This document shows, one piece after another, positions 45,308-56,019 of a stretch of 64,000 nt of DNA (positions within the stretch are counted from its first letter, which is position 1; the number at the start of each line of letters is the position of its first letter). The DNA is from Erinaceus europaeus (taxonomy: Eukaryota > Chordata > Mammalia > Eulipotyphla > Erinaceidae). A program made the position numbers and the translations under genes. The stretch is from NCBI RefSeq assembly GCF_950295315.1, contig NC_080179.1, forward strand, positions 73,241,174 through 73,305,173, given 5' to 3'. Below the pieces are notes generated by a model that saw only the letters and a program-made list of their open reading frames with translations, had not been told where the DNA came from and did no database searches.

Positions 45308-45594
45308 ATAGGGAGTCAGACGGTTGCTCAGTGGGTTAAGTGCACGTGGCGCGAAGTGCAAGGACCGGCACCAAGGTTCCAAGCCCCCCGCTTGCCACCT
45401 GCAGGGGCGTCACTTCACAGGCGGTGAATCAGGTCTGCAGGTGTCTGTCTTTCTCTCCCCTTCGCTGTCTTTCCCTCCTCTCTCCATTTCTCTCTGTCCT
45501 ATCCAATAATGACGACATCAATAACAACAATAATAACTACTACAACAAAAAGGCAACAAGGGCAAAAAAGGGAAAATAAATAAATATTTTAAAA
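45308..45594 (+). mobile_element. Family A SINE, short form
   Basis: GGGAGTCAGACGGTTGCTC head with mutated boxes, good body and AATAAATAAATATTTT tail. Flanks TTTAAAAATGGGA and TTTAAAAAATGAGA resemble a TSD. Confidence 0.9.
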
Positions 45595-45732
45595 GTTTTA
45601 AAAAATGAGAGTAATGGTAAAATTATAACAATATCTATTTTAATATGCTCTTTTAAGTAATAGATGAAACCATGTCTGTAATCCATTGCCTTAAAGTAAG
45701 GCCAATAGTATCTAAATAAAAGAGTCCTTCTT

Positions 45733-46017
45733 TTTAATTTATTTATTATTTATTTACTTATTCCCTTTTGCTGCCTTTGTTGTTTTATTGTTGTAGTTAT
45801 TATTGTTGTTGTCGTTGTTGGATAGGACAGAGAGAAATGGAGAGAGGGAGGGGAAGACAGAGAGGAGGAGAGAAAGACAGACACCTGCAGACCTGCTTCA
45901 CCGCCTGTGAAGCGACTCCCCTGCAGGTGGGGAACCGGGTTCGAACCGGGATCCTTATGCGGGTCTTTGTGCTTTGCGCCACCTGCGCTTAGCCCTCTGC
46001 GCTACAGCCCAACTCCC
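45733..46017 (-). mobile_element. Family A SINE, short form
   Basis: TSD AAAAGAGTCCTTCTT (45718-45732) versus AAAAGAGTCCCTCTT (46018-46032). Shares head variants with the copy at 3031. Confidence 0.94.
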
Positions 46018-46137
46018 AAAAGAGTCCCTCTTATTAGATTGATTGAAATTATTTACACAACCTCAAGGACTAGAAATAAGTTAGTATGAATCTCAGTGTC
46101 AGCACAGAAGAAGAAAGGGAAAAAAAACCTAGAATCA

Positions 46138-46316
46138 GTGGCTGGGTTGGGGGGCACCTAGTCGAGCACACTTGTTGCATTGCACAAGAACCCAGGTTCA
46201 AGCCCCAGCCCCCACCTGAAGAAAGAAAGCTTTGCAGGTGTTTCTCTGCCTCTCTTGCTCTCTATTTCTGGCTGTCTCTACCCAATATGTAAATAAATAT
46301 AATTTAAAAAATAAAA
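46138..46316 (+). mobile_element. Family A-old SINE
   Basis: TGCACAAGAACCCAGGTTCA and a GGCTGTCTCTACCCAATATG tail region. TSD CTAGAATCA at 46129-46137 and 46317-46325. Confidence 0.82.
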
Positions 46317-46461
46317 CTAGAATCACACAGGTTGAAAATTCCAGGGAGGGAATGAAGTGGGGGGTATTGAATTTGGAGGCTACCCAGGATGTTCTCCGTT
46401 ACTAGGTACATGGGAACTGAGATCTAAATGTAGGAAAGGTCAACCAAAGAGACAGGGAAGT

Positions 46462-46701
46462 GGATGTGAGAGCGATCTGGCTGCAACACCTGTCACCCCA
46501 TTGATCGCCAGGGTTGTTCGGCTGATCTGGCTGGCTAGGCAGGGGTCCCCTTCCTCCCTCACCGCTCTGTGTGCGTCCCTCCCCAAGCTACGTGCTCTGT
46601 GGAAGAGGATGGCCTTCCCCGAATACTGACCGACCGGTCTCAGGTCGAGGGTATATGATTAGCTGTGCTCCCCTGCTAGAACCTCCAAACAAGCTCTCAA
46701 G
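46462..46701 (+). pseudogene. RN7SK (pseudogene): 7SK RNA pseudogene, 3'-truncated and tailless
   Basis: Starts at the 7SK 5' end (GGATGTGAG, then GCGATCTGGCTGC) and follows it through GATCGCCAGGG, GGCTGATCTGGCTGGCTAGG, the CCTTCCTCCCTCACCGCTC stretch and CTCCCCTGCTAGAACCTCC to CAAGCTCTCAAG. About 240 of the usual roughly 330 nt are present. The 3' third, with the final hairpin and U-run, is missing and there is no A-tail. An 11-bp duplication ACAGGGAAGTG (46452-46462 and 46704-46714) marks it as retro-inserted. Functional 7SK scaffolds HEXIM and P-TEFb control; loss of the 3' hairpin and several substitutions make function unlikely. The overlapping 90-codon frame is incidental. Confidence 0.93.
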
Positions 46702-46714
46702 AAACAGGGAAGTG

Positions 46715-47104
46715 ACATCCAAATCAATCATCACCTTCTCTGAACCTATCACTGACTTGGTTTTGCCAAGAAATTCTTTCACTAGAACCAAAGAAGAGGA
46801 AGAAATCAAGAAGAGGAACAAAGTGCTCATCTCAATATAGAACTTAAAGTACCTGTCTCCAGAGTGGACAAAGAATGAAAATGGCAGCGAGAACAAATAA
46901 ACACGAAGCGTCCACCTCGCTTAGGAAGAGATGTGATCAAGCTTCTACTTAGGAGGGTGATTTCACTTCACCTCTATGGCTTGTAGGCCAGCCTTGGAGC
47001 ACATATCTGTAGCCCTGCTTCTTTCTGCCTTAGACAGCATCTTTCAGGGATGACACATCTTTGTTTTTCAACTGGGGGAGGCATACTCAGAATTACATGA
47101 CTGA
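46715..47104. other. Single-copy DNA
   Basis: No repeat recognised. A short minus frame overlaps it without family features. Confidence 0.4.
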
Positions 47105-47280
47105 ACAGGGAAGATAGTATAAGGACAACTTCCCAGACTTGCATTCCTGAGGCTCTGAGGTCCCAGCTGTAATGTTCAGCACAGGCATATGCCAAACCTG
47201 AGCCGTGCTCTGATCTCTTACCTCTCTCTGTCTCTCTCTCTCTTTCTCTCTCTCAATCTGTCATAAATAAATAAAATTTC
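47105..47280 (+). mobile_element. Family B SINE
   Basis: TGAGGCTCTGAGGTCCCAGC, CCTGAGCCGTGCTCTGATC, (CT)n tract and AATAAATAAAATTT tail. Confidence 0.72.
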
Positions 47281-48196
47281 AACTAAAAATAGTTACAACA
47301 AAATACAAAATATATGAGACTAGATACAATCCAATGCTAAAGTGATCAATGCTAGAACCTGATTCCTTTCGTTCATCTTTTTTTCCCTTGGATTACAATC
47401 CATCCTTGAAAAACAACTACAATCCACTCCAAGGCCACTGAGTTTCACCTGTATTTCTGCCCATAGCCCTTAAATCCATGCTTGTGTAGGAAAGGAATGT
47501 TGCTGTGGCAACCTTGTGTGAGGAAGCTTTCAAGCTGTTCTGTTACAGTCTATTAAAGAAGATTATAGCAGAGGGAATCATGTCTTTTGGACTCAAAGAA
47601 ATTTAGCCAAATTTATATCTAAAAATTAATAAGCACCAGCACTAAGAGTGAAAAAACTTTTCTGTAATGGGGTTCCTCATTCGCAAATAGCACTGGTGTT
47701 ATTATTCTCTGCATTCACTTTGACCTTGGGTTTGGAAAATCACTTCTATGTTTTTTTTCTTGTTTTTTTTTAACCTTAGAGCACACTGGAACTTGGCATC
47801 TAGTACAATTGTTCTCTGGTGTATTTCTCAATGTGTGCTATACAAAGTTTCTCTCTCTTTATTCTCTGTGTTTTTCAGGAACTCTTAGCTCATTTTTTTT
47901 TCTTTGCCTCTTCGGAATGACTCCTTGTGAAACAAAACTCCCATCTCCAGAAAGTGAATTGGCTCTTCTATGAGATGAATCTGTTGTATCCTGGTGTGTT
48001 TTGTACTGTGAACTCAGTGTGTCAGGGAAATTCTGTGATCCCTAAATGTGTTTCTCAGGAGAGCATCAAGAAATAAGAAATCTTGGTAATAATACTGCCT
48101 AGCCTTCTGTGGTGTTCTACTTTCCCTTACATCTATAGCTTCTACACATGAACACATTTTTTTGCTGTTCCACCAGTTGTGTCCATGAGCACTCAA
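47281..48196. other. Single-copy DNA
   Basis: About 900 bp without recognised repeats or genes. Confidence 0.45.
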
Positions 48197-48248
48197 AACA
48201 CACACACACACACATACATACACACACAAACATACACACACACACACG

Positions 48249-48281
<33 letters not shown>
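48197..48281. repeat. (CA)n compound microsatellite
   Basis: About 85 bp of CA with CATA, CAAA and CGCA interruptions. It gives low-complexity frames on both strands. Confidence 0.97.
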
Positions 48282-48283
<2 letters not shown>

Positions 48284-48837
48284 CTCACCCAGAGAATTGC
48301 AGACAGAGCTGAGATTACATACACAAGTCACACAGAGAAAGGCTTAAGTAACGCTTCTTGTGGCTTCTTTTCCTCAATTCTTGTCTCTCTCTTCCCATCT
48401 ATATCTTCTGACTCTGTGTCTTGTTATTCTCACTATTTGTAGGTTTGCTAGACTGAGCATTCATTCGAGAAGGAGACATAGTTTGCAGACACTAGGTACC
48501 AATTTCTGCTTATGTCCTTCTCTTCCTCTACCTAAAGCATCACTATGGGATCCCTGGTGTGTTGTGTGCCTTCCAAGAGCCTTAAGTAATGAAGCTTATG
48601 TCCCCTCCCATCCCCCACACACCAACTTTCCTGATGAGCATTGCTGAAGGGTAGCATCCTGTCATAATAACCACCAGGATCAACCCAGCAATAATGCTGG
48701 TTATAGTCTGAAACTGACAGAAAAAAAAAACCAAAAACTGGGGAAAAGTTATCACTAATACACCCAGAGATCATGTCTGAGCAGCTATCTGGTCATCCCA
48801 TAAACAAATCAATTTAGTTATAAATATGCTTCTTGAG
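48282..48837. other. Single-copy DNA
   Basis: Pyrimidine-rich. The open frames here show no recognisable product. Confidence 0.4.
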
Positions 48838-49000
48838 CTAGCAAAATAGCTCACTTGAATAGTGAACTGCTTTGCCTGTGTGAGTCAGGTTCAAGACCGG
48901 TCCCTAGCACATTGACAGAAGCTTAGGTGCTGGTGTCTCTCTCATTCTTTCTCTCAATCCCTCTTTCCCTCCCTCCATTTATACTACTACTAAGAATAAG
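48838..49000 (+). mobile_element. tRNA-derived SINE (old, family B-like)
   Basis: GAGCTAGCAAAATAGCTCAC head and GAGTCAGGTTCAAGACCGG, related to the copy at 6966. Confidence 0.65.
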
Positions 49001-49857
49001 TTTATCTGTTGTTAACTTGGCATCCATATATTCATCCTTACTCTTCAAATGAAGATATTATCAAGGTAATATTTTTTCTTTCATTATACAACTATTAAGA
49101 AAACAACATAAAATACATTAAAGAAACAGAGGAAGTTCCTGAGTAATGTTTACTCCTCTTCTTGATATCCTATAATATAAACTTCTAATGTAAAGCTGGC
49201 AATACTTAAACTATATTGTTTAATTCTGGCATCTTCTGTTACATGATAAAGGGTATGAGAAAAGAAAACAAAAAAAAGCATACACAAATTTATTCATAAC
49301 AAGACAAGAAGGAACTATTGTAGCAATTAAGGCTCCCTGGCCTAATAACTGTACAGTATAGCATATGTAATTATAGCTGATGTTTATAATTACCTTCTAC
49401 AATCTACCTGCTTTCCCTTTGTATTTACAAGAACCTCTTCTCATTATTGTTCATTTTGAAGCAACCTAAACCTTAATTTATGAATAGTTTGGATCATTAG
49501 TTCTGCTTGCATTTGGTTGATGTAATTTTCCACTTTCTTTAAAGCAAAGGCATGAGAATACTAATTGATGCTCTAAAGATGCCCTGTGTTATATAGTCTT
49601 CTTTATCTAGATAAGGAAGATAAGTAGCCCAATTTTCCCATGATGGTCAGAATAAATTGCCCTCATTAACACAGTAACACACTTCTTTCCCTATTGATTC
49701 AAAGGCATAAAGAGTCCAACATAGCTGAGTAGAGTGGTCTTAGCTTACACTCCTGTGAAATTCTTTTGTTGTGTATGTGTTCTGATGAAAGCATTTTTCT
49801 CTCTAGAAATAAGATCACTGTGCCAACAGAGGATGAACTGTTGGGAAGAAGCAGAAA
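49001..49857. other. Single-copy DNA flanking the minisatellite
   Basis: No repeats recognised. Confidence 0.45.
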
Positions 49858-50783
49858 AATGTATACAGATAAATTGCTAGAATACCTAATAATGTACACA
49901 AATAAATTGCTAGATAACAAATAATGTATACAGATAGATTGCTAGAATACCTAAAAATGTACACAGCTATATTTCTAGAATACCTAATAATGTACACAGA
50001 TAAATTGCTAGAATACCTAATAATGTATACAGATAGATTGCTAGGATACCTAATAATGTACACAGATAAATTGCTAGAATACCTGATAATGTACACAGAT
50101 GAATTGCTAGAATACCTGATTATGTACACAGGTAGATTGCTAGGATACCGAATAATGTACACAGATAAATTGCTAGAATACCTGATAATGTACACAGGTA
50201 GATTGCTAGGATACCGAATAATGTACACAGATAAATTGCTAGAATACCCGATAATGTACACAGATAGATTGCTAGGATACCGAATAATGTACACAGATCA
50301 ATTGCTAGACTACCCGATAATGTACACAGATAGATTGCTAGGACACCCGATAATGTACACAGATAGATTGCTAGGACACCCGATAATGTACACAGATAGA
50401 TTGCTAGGACACCCGATAATGTACACAGATAGATTGCTAGGACACTCGATAATGTACACAGATAGATTGCTAGGACACCCGATAATGTACACGGATAGAT
50501 TGCTAGAACACCCGATAATGTACACGGATAGATTGCTAGGAGACCCGATAATGTACACAGATAGATTGCTAGGACACCCGATAATGTACACAGATAGATT
50601 GCTAGAATACCCGATAATGTGTACAGATAAATTGCTAGAATACCTGATAATGTACACAGATAAATTGCTAGAATACCTAATAATGTATACAGATAAATTG
50701 CTAGAATACCTGATAATGTACACTATTAGGTTGCTTGAATACCTGATAATGTACACAGAAAAATTGCTAGATACCAAATAATG
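49858..50783. repeat. 33-bp minisatellite, about 28 units
   Basis: Unit type: AATGTACACAGATAGATTGC followed by TAGGACACCCGAT. Edge units are A/T-richer (AAATTGCTAGAATACCTAAT type). Central units (about 50310-50600) are nearly identical and carry a CpG (CACCCGAT). Between 50120 and 50300 two unit types alternate, suggesting a 66-bp higher-order unit. Because 33 is a multiple of three and the unit lacks stops in one frame per strand, an open frame of 285 codons runs on plus (11-residue repeat MYTDRLLGHPI). Two frames of about 155-159 codons run on minus. No promoter, signal peptide or composition supports a gene. Confidence 0.97.
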
Positions 50784-50906
50784 AGTGGCCTCACTCTCAC
50801 CTCTACTTCTTGATTCCTAGCACATAAATTGTCACTCTGATTAAAAACAGCACAAATAGTGAATATCAGATTAGCTCACTCATAGTGGGACTTAATAAAC
50901 AAAGAC

Positions 50907-51170
50907 AGGGACCAGGCAGTGGCAGACCTGGTTGAACACACACATTAGTATGTGTGAGGACCCAGATTCCTGTCTCTGGTCTTCACCTGTGGGGGCGGGA
51001 GAGAAGCTTCACAAGAAGTGAAGCATTGCTGCAGGTGTCTCTCTTTCTCTCTCCCCCTCTATCTTCCCCACCTCTCTCAGTTTTTCTATGTTTGGTCAGA
51101 TAAAAGAAAGGAAAGGAAAACTTGGCCATCAAAACAAGTCTCCGTAATAACCCTGGTGGCAATAAAAATA
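50907..51170 (+). mobile_element. Family A-old SINE with long-form terminus
   Basis: GGGACCAGGCAGTGGCAGAC head, CACCTGTGGGGGCGGGAG body and end segment TAATAACCCTGGTGGCAATA, so the long-form 3' segment occurs in an older head type too. Just upstream, 50860-50906 looks like L1 3'UTR (CTCACTCATAGTGGGAC). Confidence 0.75.
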
Positions 51171-51173
51171 GAG

Positions 51174-51455
51174 GGAGTCGGTGGAGCGGGTTAAGCGCAC
51201 GTGGCAAGGACCAGCGTAAGGATCCTGGTTCGAGCCCCCGGCTCCCCACCTGCAGGGGAGTCGCTTCACAGGCGGTGAAGCAGGTCTGCAGGTGCCTGTC
51301 TTCCTCTCCTTCTCACTGTCTTCCCCTCCTCTCCCCATTTCTCTCTGTCCTTTCTAACAACAATGACATCAGTCACAACAACAATAACTACAACAACAGT
51401 AAAAACAACAAGGGCAACAAAAGGGAAAATAAATAATGTAAAAAAAATTTTTTAA
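51174..51455 (+). mobile_element. Family A SINE, short form
   Basis: GGGAGTCGGTGGAGCGGG head with a small deletion near box A and in the CGCAAAGCG segment, intact box B (GGTTCGAGCCCCCGGC) and full tail. AATAAAAATAGA-like flanks. Confidence 0.9.
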
Positions 51456-51473
51456 ATAAATAGAAAAGTAGAG

Positions 51474-51534
51474 CGAGAAAAGAAGGAAGAAAGAAAAGAA
51501 ATGGAAAGAAAGAGAAAGAAAGAGAGAGAGAGAG

Positions 51535-51576
<42 letters not shown>

Positions 51577-51833
51577 GAGAAGGAATGAAAGAAAGGAAGA
51601 AAGACAGCAAGGGAAAAGACAAACTGAAACTTGTACTGTGTGTGGTATATTTCAGCAAAGCAAAGGACTCTGGGGAAGGAGGGATAAAGGGGCTTTGGAG
51701 TCCGAGTGAAGCCCAGGTTGGGGGAGGAGTGTTTTTGCAGGCACCTGACATGGGGACATGACAAGCTATACCCATGTGTCAACAACTGTACACTAAGTTA
51801 CTAACTCCCAAATAGAAAGACATAAAAAGCACC
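51474..51833 (+). mobile_element. L1M-like 3' end with (GAAA)n tract
   Basis: A purine tract of GAAA/GAGA repeats (51477-51600) precedes AGCAAAGCAAAGGACTCTGG and ATGTGTCAACAACTGTACAC in L1 3' order. The charged or Phe/Ser-rich frames are translations of the purine tract. Confidence 0.78.
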
Positions 51834-51837
51834 AAGT

Positions 51838-52460
51838 TTCCATTGTGATCTCAGAGCACATACTCTGTGGAAAACCCTGATGCAGCCTACACAGTATCGC
51901 TACCTGAATGGTATGACCCTTCCAAAGGCTAGCCCACTGTCTTATCAAAAGGTACACCAATTCCATAAGCATGAACCCATTGGAATGCTTCATTTTCTGT
52001 GAAGCAAGTTCACTGGTCGTGTGGAATAGCATGGTGCTGAGCAAGGCACTCAGTCAGTACAGAGACAGTAGCTTTGGCAGAAGCTTTGCATGCAGGGAAG
52101 GTAGATGTGATGGCACAGTAGTGCCCTTCCAGGAAGAACACGACATTGCCTTTCCTGTGATGGAAGTAGGCCAACATAATCAGTCTTCCACCAGGTACCT
52201 GGCTGGTCATCCTTGGGAATGGTGCTCGTATCAAGGGCTCCGTTTTGGTCTCTGCTGCTGACATCTGGACACTCAGCAGTGGCCATAGTCAGGCTGGCCC
52301 TTGTAACAGAGGTCCATGTTACCCTGGTAACAGAGGTCCATGTTGCCCTGGTAACAGAGGTCCATGTTGCCTGGCTTAAGCATAATCTCTATGCAATCCA
52401 TCAGGGCCACTTTGCTTATAACCCCACTGGGTGATGGCAGCAGTGTTCTCAACAATAGTC
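51838..52460 (-). pseudogene. Endogenous retrovirus pol (integrase) remnant
   Basis: Minus-strand translation, broken over at least two frames, resembles a retroviral integrase. A TIPKDDQPGTWW segment leads into W-K-T-D-Y, with the likely first catalytic aspartate at 52179-52181. FPACKASAKATVSVLTECL follows in another frame, then I-P-H-D-Q with the likely second aspartate at 52016-52018, followed at once by a stop. The third acidic residue cannot be placed safely. Upstream, the zinc-binding part is disrupted by a 24-bp triplication. The pattern looks closest to ERV-L type elements (inference from memory). No env, gag or LTR was found attached. Non-functional. Confidence 0.72.
52303..52374. 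repeat. 24-bp tandem triplication
   Basis: Three units of GTAACAGAGGTCCATGTT plus six bases, starting at 52303, 52327 and 52351. The period keeps frame (eight residues), and it lies inside the integrase remnant. Confidence 0.96.
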
Positions 52461-52651
52461 AGAAACTGGTATTCTGTTTACCTCCTTACTGTACTCCTAT
52501 GCTGAGCTTATTCTTTGATGAGAATCCATAGAGGACTCATAACTTCACATTCCTTCTTAACTCAAATCAGTTATTCATTTCTAAATCGACTCTCCACGGG
52601 CCACTGTTTGGTCCATGTTTCTACCAACCAATCACATTGTGAATTCTATTT
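52461..52651. other. Unassigned, possibly more pol remnant
   Basis: Lies upstream of the integrase remnant on minus, but no motif could be confirmed. Confidence 0.3.
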
Positions 52652-52790
52652 CTTTCTTTTTTTTTCTTTCACTTTATTTGAGAGTTAATGCTTTATAATA
52701 CAGATATTGACACATGGGTATAACTTTTCATTCCCCTGTAATAAATATCAGCAAAGCACTCTCTCTCCCCACCTAGGTACTAATGAGACA
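52652..52790 (-). mobile_element. L1M-like 3' terminus
   Basis: TTTATTTGAGAGTTAATGC and ACACATGGGTATAACTTTTC are the reverse complement of the L1 terminal block also seen at 53990 and 60130. Confidence 0.65.
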
Positions 52791-53089
52791 TAATAATGGT
52801 GTAAGGCATATAAAATTGATCCAACTTGAATTTATTTAAATGACCTCACTAAGAAGAGACTCTTCATTTAATGATGCAGCTCAAAAAAAAATAGAACTCT
52901 CTGAGTGAACAGCAACATCAAATGCAGAATATCTGCTTAGTGAGACTATTCACATAAGTTCAAGTTGGCCGAGTTGTATATATATGCCTTCCACCACTAG
53001 CACACCTCTTCAGTACATACTCCCACACTTGTTTCCTAGATTCTATCTGGTTGTGTTAGAAAGCTCAAAACAGTCTTTTGGAGTAGTGT

Positions 53090-53308
53090 TATCTCTTTTT
53101 TAAAAAAACATATTTATTTATGTATTTATTTATTTGACAGAGATAGAAATTGAGTAAAAAAGGTAGAAAAAGAGACAGAGAGACACTTGCAGCCCTGTTT
53201 CACTACTTGTGAAGTTATCCCCTACAGGTGGGGATGAGGGTCTCAAACCTAGCTCCTTGCGCACTATAATGTGTGTGCTTAACCAGGTGTGCCACCACCT
53301 GGCTCCAA
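53090..53308 (-). mobile_element. Family A-old SINE
   Basis: ATTTATTTATTTGACAGAG tail side, GAGAGACACTTGCAGCCCTG body, GTCTCAAACCTAGCTCC head. TSD GAGTAGTGT at 53081-53089 and 53309-53317. Confidence 0.85.
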
Positions 53309-53317
53309 GAGTAGTGT

Positions 53318-53744
53318 ATGTTCTCCATACCTCACATTTATGGACCTGCTGGAACTTGAGTCTAGTTATAGGTCTAGAAGCAAAGAGGTTGTAAGGGTAT
53401 ATCCTAATGAGAATAATATCCTAATGATAGTTGCCTTGAGAAAATATCATTACAGTATCTGGTTTTAGCAGACTCTTGCTTCTGGCTAGAGCACAGTACT
53501 CCAGGCCATTTCACTTCCACTAGGCAATTTCTACTCGTTTGTTACCTGCTTCAGGAATGCTAAGTAAGACTATTTTCAGACTATACTAAGTCAAGATAGT
53601 AGTATACACTATTTTGTCTGCAAGCAATTCAAAAATACTCTAAATATCAGTGATAAATATCATCTCTTTATTTAGACAATAAGGTCTACAAAAGAGAAAC
53701 TGTATCCATTTACTTCACCACTGCACCAATGTTAAGTATATTTA
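53318..53744. other. Single-copy DNA
   Basis: No repeat or gene recognised. Confidence 0.4.
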
Positions 53745-54045
53745 AAAGAGAAAGATTAGCATCAGATGAACTCACTTTTAAGTGTAACTTAGGAAATATG
53801 TATAGGAAAGGAAGTGAAACTTGGATTGAGTGTGGTTTGTTTCACCAAAGCAAAGGACTCTAAAGAGCAGAAGGGAGGGGAGTTAGGGAGACATTGGGGT
53901 CCTGGTTTATGGAAAAAGACTTAAGTTGGTGGTGAGAGTGTTTTGCAGACATCTATGATGAGAAAATGGAAGATGGTACTCATGCTCCAACAGTTGTACT
54001 GAAAACCATTAACCCCTAATAAAATATAAAATTCATTTTTTATGA
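53745..54045 (+). mobile_element. L1M-like 3' end
   Basis: AAACTTGGATTGAGTGTGG, CAAAGCAAAGGACTCTAAAG, GAGTGTTTTGCAGACATC and an AATAAAATATAAA end. Confidence 0.78.
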
Positions 54046-54053
54046 GACAGTGA

Positions 54054-54054
<1 letters not shown>

Positions 54055-54109
<55 letters not shown>
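54055..54109. repeat. (TG)n(AG)n compound microsatellite
   Basis: TG run followed directly by an AG run, ending at the next SINE fragment. Confidence 0.97.
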
Positions 54110-54113
<4 letters not shown>

Positions 54114-54205
54114 CCAGAGCACTGCTCAGTTCTATCATATATTGCACCAAGATCAAGTCCTGGGCCCTAAGCCAGTCCTGTACTTCTGAGCTGTCCCTGG
54201 TTCTA
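54110..54205 (-). mobile_element. Family B SINE fragment
   Basis: CCAGAGCACTGCTCAGTTCT is the reverse complement of the family B body. The AG run may be its degenerated tract. Confidence 0.6.
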
Positions 54206-54542
54206 AATATGATTCAAAGTAAAAAGAAAATCCCCTGCTGGTAAATACAGATAAATGCAGATACATCATAGATAAATCTCAATACAGTGATACCAATTGT
54301 TTGTTCCTTGAAACACAATTTAATGAAAACAGAACAGGACAATTTGTAACAGTTATGACTTCTTACAGTCACACATTTAAAAAAATTATTGGTAGTTCAA
54401 TGTCAAAACAAAAACCTACCGCCACAATATTTAGAGACTGTAAGATGATCATACTGTCATTGTTACCTGTTTTTCTTTCATTGCCTTTTGTTTTGTTTTC
54501 ACTAAAACAACAATTCTAAGAGCTGTGTGTACAGATTTTTAA
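54206..54542. other. Single-copy DNA
   Basis: A 72-codon plus frame (54301-54519) has no recognisable family features. Confidence 0.35.
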
Positions 54543-54695
54543 AAATTTTTTATCACTGCTTCAAACTAAATTTTTCAGAGGGAGAGACCATACCACGGAA
54601 GCTTTCTCTAATATGGCAGGGGAGAGATTCACGTGGGTAGTCCATGTGACAAAGCAGAACACTACTCAGCTGAACTATTTTGCTGGCTTAGATTT
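54543..54695 (-). mobile_element. Possible SINE, decayed
   Basis: TTTTTATCACTGCTTC, GAGGGAGAGACCATACC and CTGAACTATTTTGCTGGC fall in tail-body-head order of a tRNA-derived SINE. Weak. Confidence 0.35.
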
Positions 54696-54844
54696 ACTTT
54701 GGTTTTCTTTATTTTTTTTCTTCTTTGCCAATGTTTTTTATTCCTAACATGTAGCACAGTTACTATTTTACAGTTCTGCCTGATTTTCTAATATTTTCCT
54801 CTTCATTCATATGCAAATTCTGTAAGAATAATAGATGTTTTAAA

Positions 54845-55048
54845 AGATTTTTTTTAATTATCTTTATTTATTGGATAGAGACAGCCAGAAATTAAGAGGT
54901 AAGGGGGTGGTAGAAAGGGAGAGAGACAGAAACTTTCCACACAGCTTCACCACTCACAAAGCTTTCCCCCTGCAGGTTCAGGGACTCAAACCCAGGTCCT
55001 TACACACTGGTTGATGTGAGCTCAACCAGGTGCACCACTGCCCAGCCC
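54845..55048 (-). mobile_element. Family A-old SINE
   Basis: TTATTGGATAGAGACAGCC tail side, CCCCCTGCAGGTTCAGGGAC, head ACTCAAACCCAGGTCC and ACCACTGCCCAGCCCC. Confidence 0.8.
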
Positions 55049-55067
55049 CAGTTTTTTAACTGCAATC

Positions 55068-55119
55068 TATTTAATTTGATAGGACAGAGAGAAATTGAGA
55101 GGTAAGAGTAATAAAGAAG

Positions 55120-55153
<34 letters not shown>

Positions 55154-55258
55154 ACTAGATATCTTTCTGGTGCATATTCTGCCAGTATTGAACTCAGGAC
55201 CTCATTCCTGAAAGCCCAGTGCTTTATCCATCCTGCAACCTCTTAGACCCATCCCTTA
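55068..55258 (-). mobile_element. Family C SINE with (GA)n
   Basis: GATAGGACAGAGAGAAATTG start, GA runs (55119-55155), then TATTGAACTCAGGACCTC and a CTGCAACCTCTTAGACCC head. Confidence 0.75.
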
Positions 55259-55259
55259 G

Positions 55260-56015
55260 TCTTTATACTTTAGATGTCTTTATCCATTTAAGTCTCATTT
55301 GTATTTTTGGGGAGGAGATTACAATTTCTCGTAATCTACATCTTTGTCTCCTACTAAGTGGCTGGATAGATGATAACTAATGAATGGACTTCTGGATGTT
55401 TTACTTCATGAAAGTAAATGATTTAGAGGGGAAAGTTCTTGGAGGTGGAAGAATACATAGGAAGCAAACTATCTACATTTTTCTCCAGGAGCTGGTATGG
55501 TTTAATATTACCTCTAGAGTCCTCAGTCAGTCAGTCTTTCAATGTTATTTGCTTCTCCCCTTTCTTATCAGCTTTTAAATTTATTGAGTTCAACATAGCC
55601 CTATCTAGAGCTAAATTTCTCATGCTGAAAATAACAATAAAATGATTGAATTGAGTATTACATCAAATAAGTAAGTACAAGTTAAACATTTTGAAGTGTT
55701 CAGCTATGAAAAATCAAAATTCATTAACTGTTTTGTTGTTATGAGAAAATAATGATTAGAGGCACTAATTAGATTAACTTTGAAAATGGGTTCAGAAATT
55801 TATTTCAAAACCTGAGTTGTCTGTTTTGCTTTGAAAGAATGTTTTGATTAAATATAATAGCATAATTCTCTAACTCTAAGACAACATGTTATTTTTCCAT
55901 ATTCCTAAGTCATATATTATTTGCATATAATATTATCTTTATATATTCCTAGACATGAATATTAGTATTTTTTCATTTTGAAACCAATTTTTAAGGAAAA
56001 TTTGTAAAAGGTATA
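55260..56015. other. Single-copy A+T-rich DNA
   Basis: No repeat or gene recognised. Confidence 0.4.
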
Positions 56016-56019
56016 TGCT

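Noticed and set aside
46462..46701. A functional 7SK RNA gene.
   Set aside because: The 3' third and terminator are missing, the duplication shows retro-insertion, and the external promoter elements of the true gene would not be carried along.
49924..50781. A 285-codon open frame that could be read as a repeat protein.
   Set aside because: It lies wholly in the 33-bp minisatellite, and comparable frames exist on the opposite strand. The period forces openness. No promoter, splice sites or non-repeat domain is present.
49858..50783. CRISPR-like regular repeats.
   Set aside because: Units are contiguous with no unique spacers, and the window is mammalian.
51369..51785. A 138-codon Phe/Ser-rich minus frame that looks membrane-like.
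   Set aside because: It is the translation of the GAAA/GAGA purine tract and flanking SINE and L1 sequence.
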